Assembly: GCF_918797505.1 (NCBI RefSeq)
Contig: NC_092797.1
Location: 13,157,372 to 13,221,371, forward strand
Direction of reading: 5' to 3'
Length of the DNA: 64,000 bases
Source: Bemisia tabaci
Taxonomy: Eukaryota > Arthropoda > Insecta > Hemiptera > Aleyrodidae
Position 1 is the stretch's first letter. The number at the start of each line of letters is the position of its first letter. A program made the position numbers and the translations under genes. Shown piece after piece: positions 57,164 to 64,000 of this stretch. The notes beneath the pieces were generated by a model that was given only the letters and a program-made list of their open reading frames with translations, ran no database searches and was not told where the DNA came from.

Positions 57164-58666
57164 TTTATGAAAACTGTCACACAATCATTACTCTGGAGAC
57201 CCGTTGAAAAACTAACGAGTTGGATTAAGACATTAGTTCAAGTAGAATACAACCGAGACGAATACTACCGGAAAATATACATCTCGATTTCCAAAACCGA
57301 AATGACTCCGTCAAAAGTGACTTTTTCCACTTTTTTTCGAGCACTATTATGACTGTAACCTACAAAAATCTTATCAACAACTCAACAACGAATCTCATCA
57401 CCTACCTGAAAAAGTCATCGATTGCATCTCGGGGAATCACCGAACATTATTGATAAGAGAATTTTGCATGTGCGATTTGTATTTATGCATTTGCATGAAC
57501 ACTGATAGCGCACTCAGAAAGTTAACATTTAAATTTTCGCATTAATGTCACTTGTCAGTCACTTACTAGTGCTTTCTTCAGTATTTCGTAATGGCAGCCA
57601 ATTCATAACCACTAGTGGATAGCCTTCAACCAATTTTCTATGTTGCTTACTTGTGAGTTATCTTTCTTCTCTGGAGAATCCCTTTCTGAATTCATACCTT
57701 GTGGTTACTAGTTTTGTAAGTATTATTTCTCATGGACCTTGTATTCACTCTATATTTCAATTCTTTTTTACCCCGGAGCTACAGAAACACAGTAGAGTAA
57801 AATTGAAAGGGTAAGATGCACCAACGTAAAAACCTAATTCTTCTGTAAGTAACCACTACTTACTTGCGTAAGTAGGTAATCTGTTGCAGACAGGAGTGCA
57901 TATGTATCTTTAAAAGGCTATAAGCTCAAAATAGACTGAATTTTTTCCCAATCTTGACACATTGCAGAGACACATTCGAACTTTACAATTTCCAGCCCCT
58001 CTTCTCATTACAGGGTGCATGTGGAGCAGGCGGTGTGATGAATATTCATCTTTCGTTTCGAAAGAATCTTACATTCTCAGTCACTTATCAATTTAATGTA
58101 ATCCACAGTTTAGTCACTATTGCATCAAGGAGGCAACAGTGTACTGTCTGCTGTCTAGGTAGCGTGAAATTTTAAATAATGACAATGTAAACATACAAGC
58201 ACTATGTTCTACATTGAAAATTTACTTCGTTGCAAAACTAAGGTTAAATTACTGATGTATAAGTCAGTGTGTCTTTTCACTTTTTACCTGTGTCCAGTTA
58301 GTAAAAACGTTATTTTCTCTCCTACTTATGATGAAATTTTGAACAGAAACTCCGAGAATTCTGTTATTTTTTTCATTTTTTGAAGTATTTATATGTCAAA
58401 AGTTTTGTATTATTTTTGCTCCTTTAGTATGTTTTCCTTCAAATTGTGGGAGCTTTTCTCAGAATTCAATTTACGAACTGCCGAATTTGCTGCGAAAGTT
58501 AGTCTAATCTAACATGTTTTCTTTTGGCAGATTTTTACCCTCCGCTCCCATCTAAGCTTTTCCTCTTTGGTTTTAGAAACTAAGAAAAATTTTAACTCTT
58601 TTGAAATTAAATATTTTTTTGCTAAAGATTCCTAATTATATAATGATTTGTTTTCTTGGTTTCAGG
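57164..58666. promoter_or_regulatory. divergent intergenic region between BIG and glycerol kinase
   Basis: About 1.5 kb separates the BIG start codon (read leftwards) from the acceptor of the first recognised glycerol kinase exon (read rightwards). The 5' UTRs and promoters of both genes should lie here, including an untranslated first exon of glycerol kinase, since a splice acceptor at 58,666 precedes its start exon. I cannot place a transcription start. The short frame at 57,954-58,175 has no family features. Confidence 0.5.
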
Positions 58667-58739
58667 TGGTTTTGATACTATCAAGTTCACTGAGTCCTCC
58701 ATAATGTCTGATACTCAGAGTATTTAGTCTGACTCCAGC
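58667..58739 (+). promoter_or_regulatory. glycerol kinase 5' UTR segment with a 7-codon upstream ORF
   Basis: The acceptor TTGGTTTCAG at 58,657-58,666 opens an exon whose first ATG (58,704) starts MSDTQSI and stops at TAG (58,725-58,727). The main start follows 12 nt later at 58,740. Both ATGs have A at position -3. A short uORF so close to the main start would be expected to lower initiation at the kinase; that effect is an inference. Confidence 0.55.
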
Positions 58740-63733
<4,994 letters not shown>

Positions 63734-64000
63734 GTTTGTTTTTGAAACATATATTACAATCTATCACAAAAGGAATCTTAAGGCCATAAATCTCCCTGCC
63801 GCCTGGAGGAATTTTTTATGAACACTTTTTGACTGAAAAAACGTCCTTTACCAACAAGAAAAATTTGAGTTTTGACAATGTCAATTATTGCTAGGTAGCA
63901 GGACTGTTTTTCCTTTTTTTAAACTTACTACGTATAATCAATGAATTTCAAGATGAATGTTGATTGTATTACATGCATTTAAATGAACAAGTTTAGTTTA

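Noticed and set aside
57954..58175. 73-codon frame between BIG and glycerol kinase
   Set aside because: No family features. It could overlap an untranslated exon but is not supportable as coding.

Overview
The window is nuclear DNA from an insect. It holds three intron-rich genes with GT-AG introns, and one belongs to the arthropod Dpr immunoglobulin family. The rest is dense with short non-autonomous transposons. The AT-rich background and several repeat families look to me like a hemipteran (a whitefly such as Bemisia is possible). That is an impression from memory, not something the sequence proves.

Layout. Bases 1-28,230 contain the 3' part of a dpr-like cell-surface Ig gene on the + strand (three coding exons at 11,877, 20,462 and 27,918; earlier exons lie outside or were not found). 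The exons sit in a thick layer of mobile DNA: hAT-like, Transib-like and Mutator-like non-autonomous elements, a 1.8 kb foldback element, tandem duplications, and several elements whose interior is built from degenerate copies of one short palindrome. Bases 28,230-36,166 are intergenic and repeat-rich up to about 31 kb, then AT-rich and mostly unique. Bases 36,167-57,163 (- strand) hold a complete 21-exon gene for the Sec7-family Arf guanine-nucleotide exchange factor BIG/Sec71. The joined exons total 5,220 nt (1,739 codons plus stop), and the frame stays open across every junction I placed. After about 1.5 kb of intergenic DNA, the + strand carries the first seven coding exons of a glycerol kinase (58,740 to 63,733), which runs off the right edge.

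The three genes have unrelated jobs: neuronal surface recognition (Dpr), trans-Golgi Arf1 activation (BIG) and glycerol phosphorylation (GK). BIG and GK are divergently arranged and may share a promoter region.

The most interesting material is in the repeats. Three elements start with the heptamer CACAGTG or a close variant, have about 35-bp inverted ends and perfect 5-bp target duplications of the form CGNCA, which is what a Transib-type element (the ancestor of the RAG/RSS system) should look like. A second group of elements with different ends has interiors made of diverged repeats of one short palindromic word, a different word in each element. A Penelope-like fragment sits as a head-to-head inverted dimer in a glycerol kinase intron, with a 12-bp target duplication. 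I found no rRNA, CRISPR array or intact transposase.
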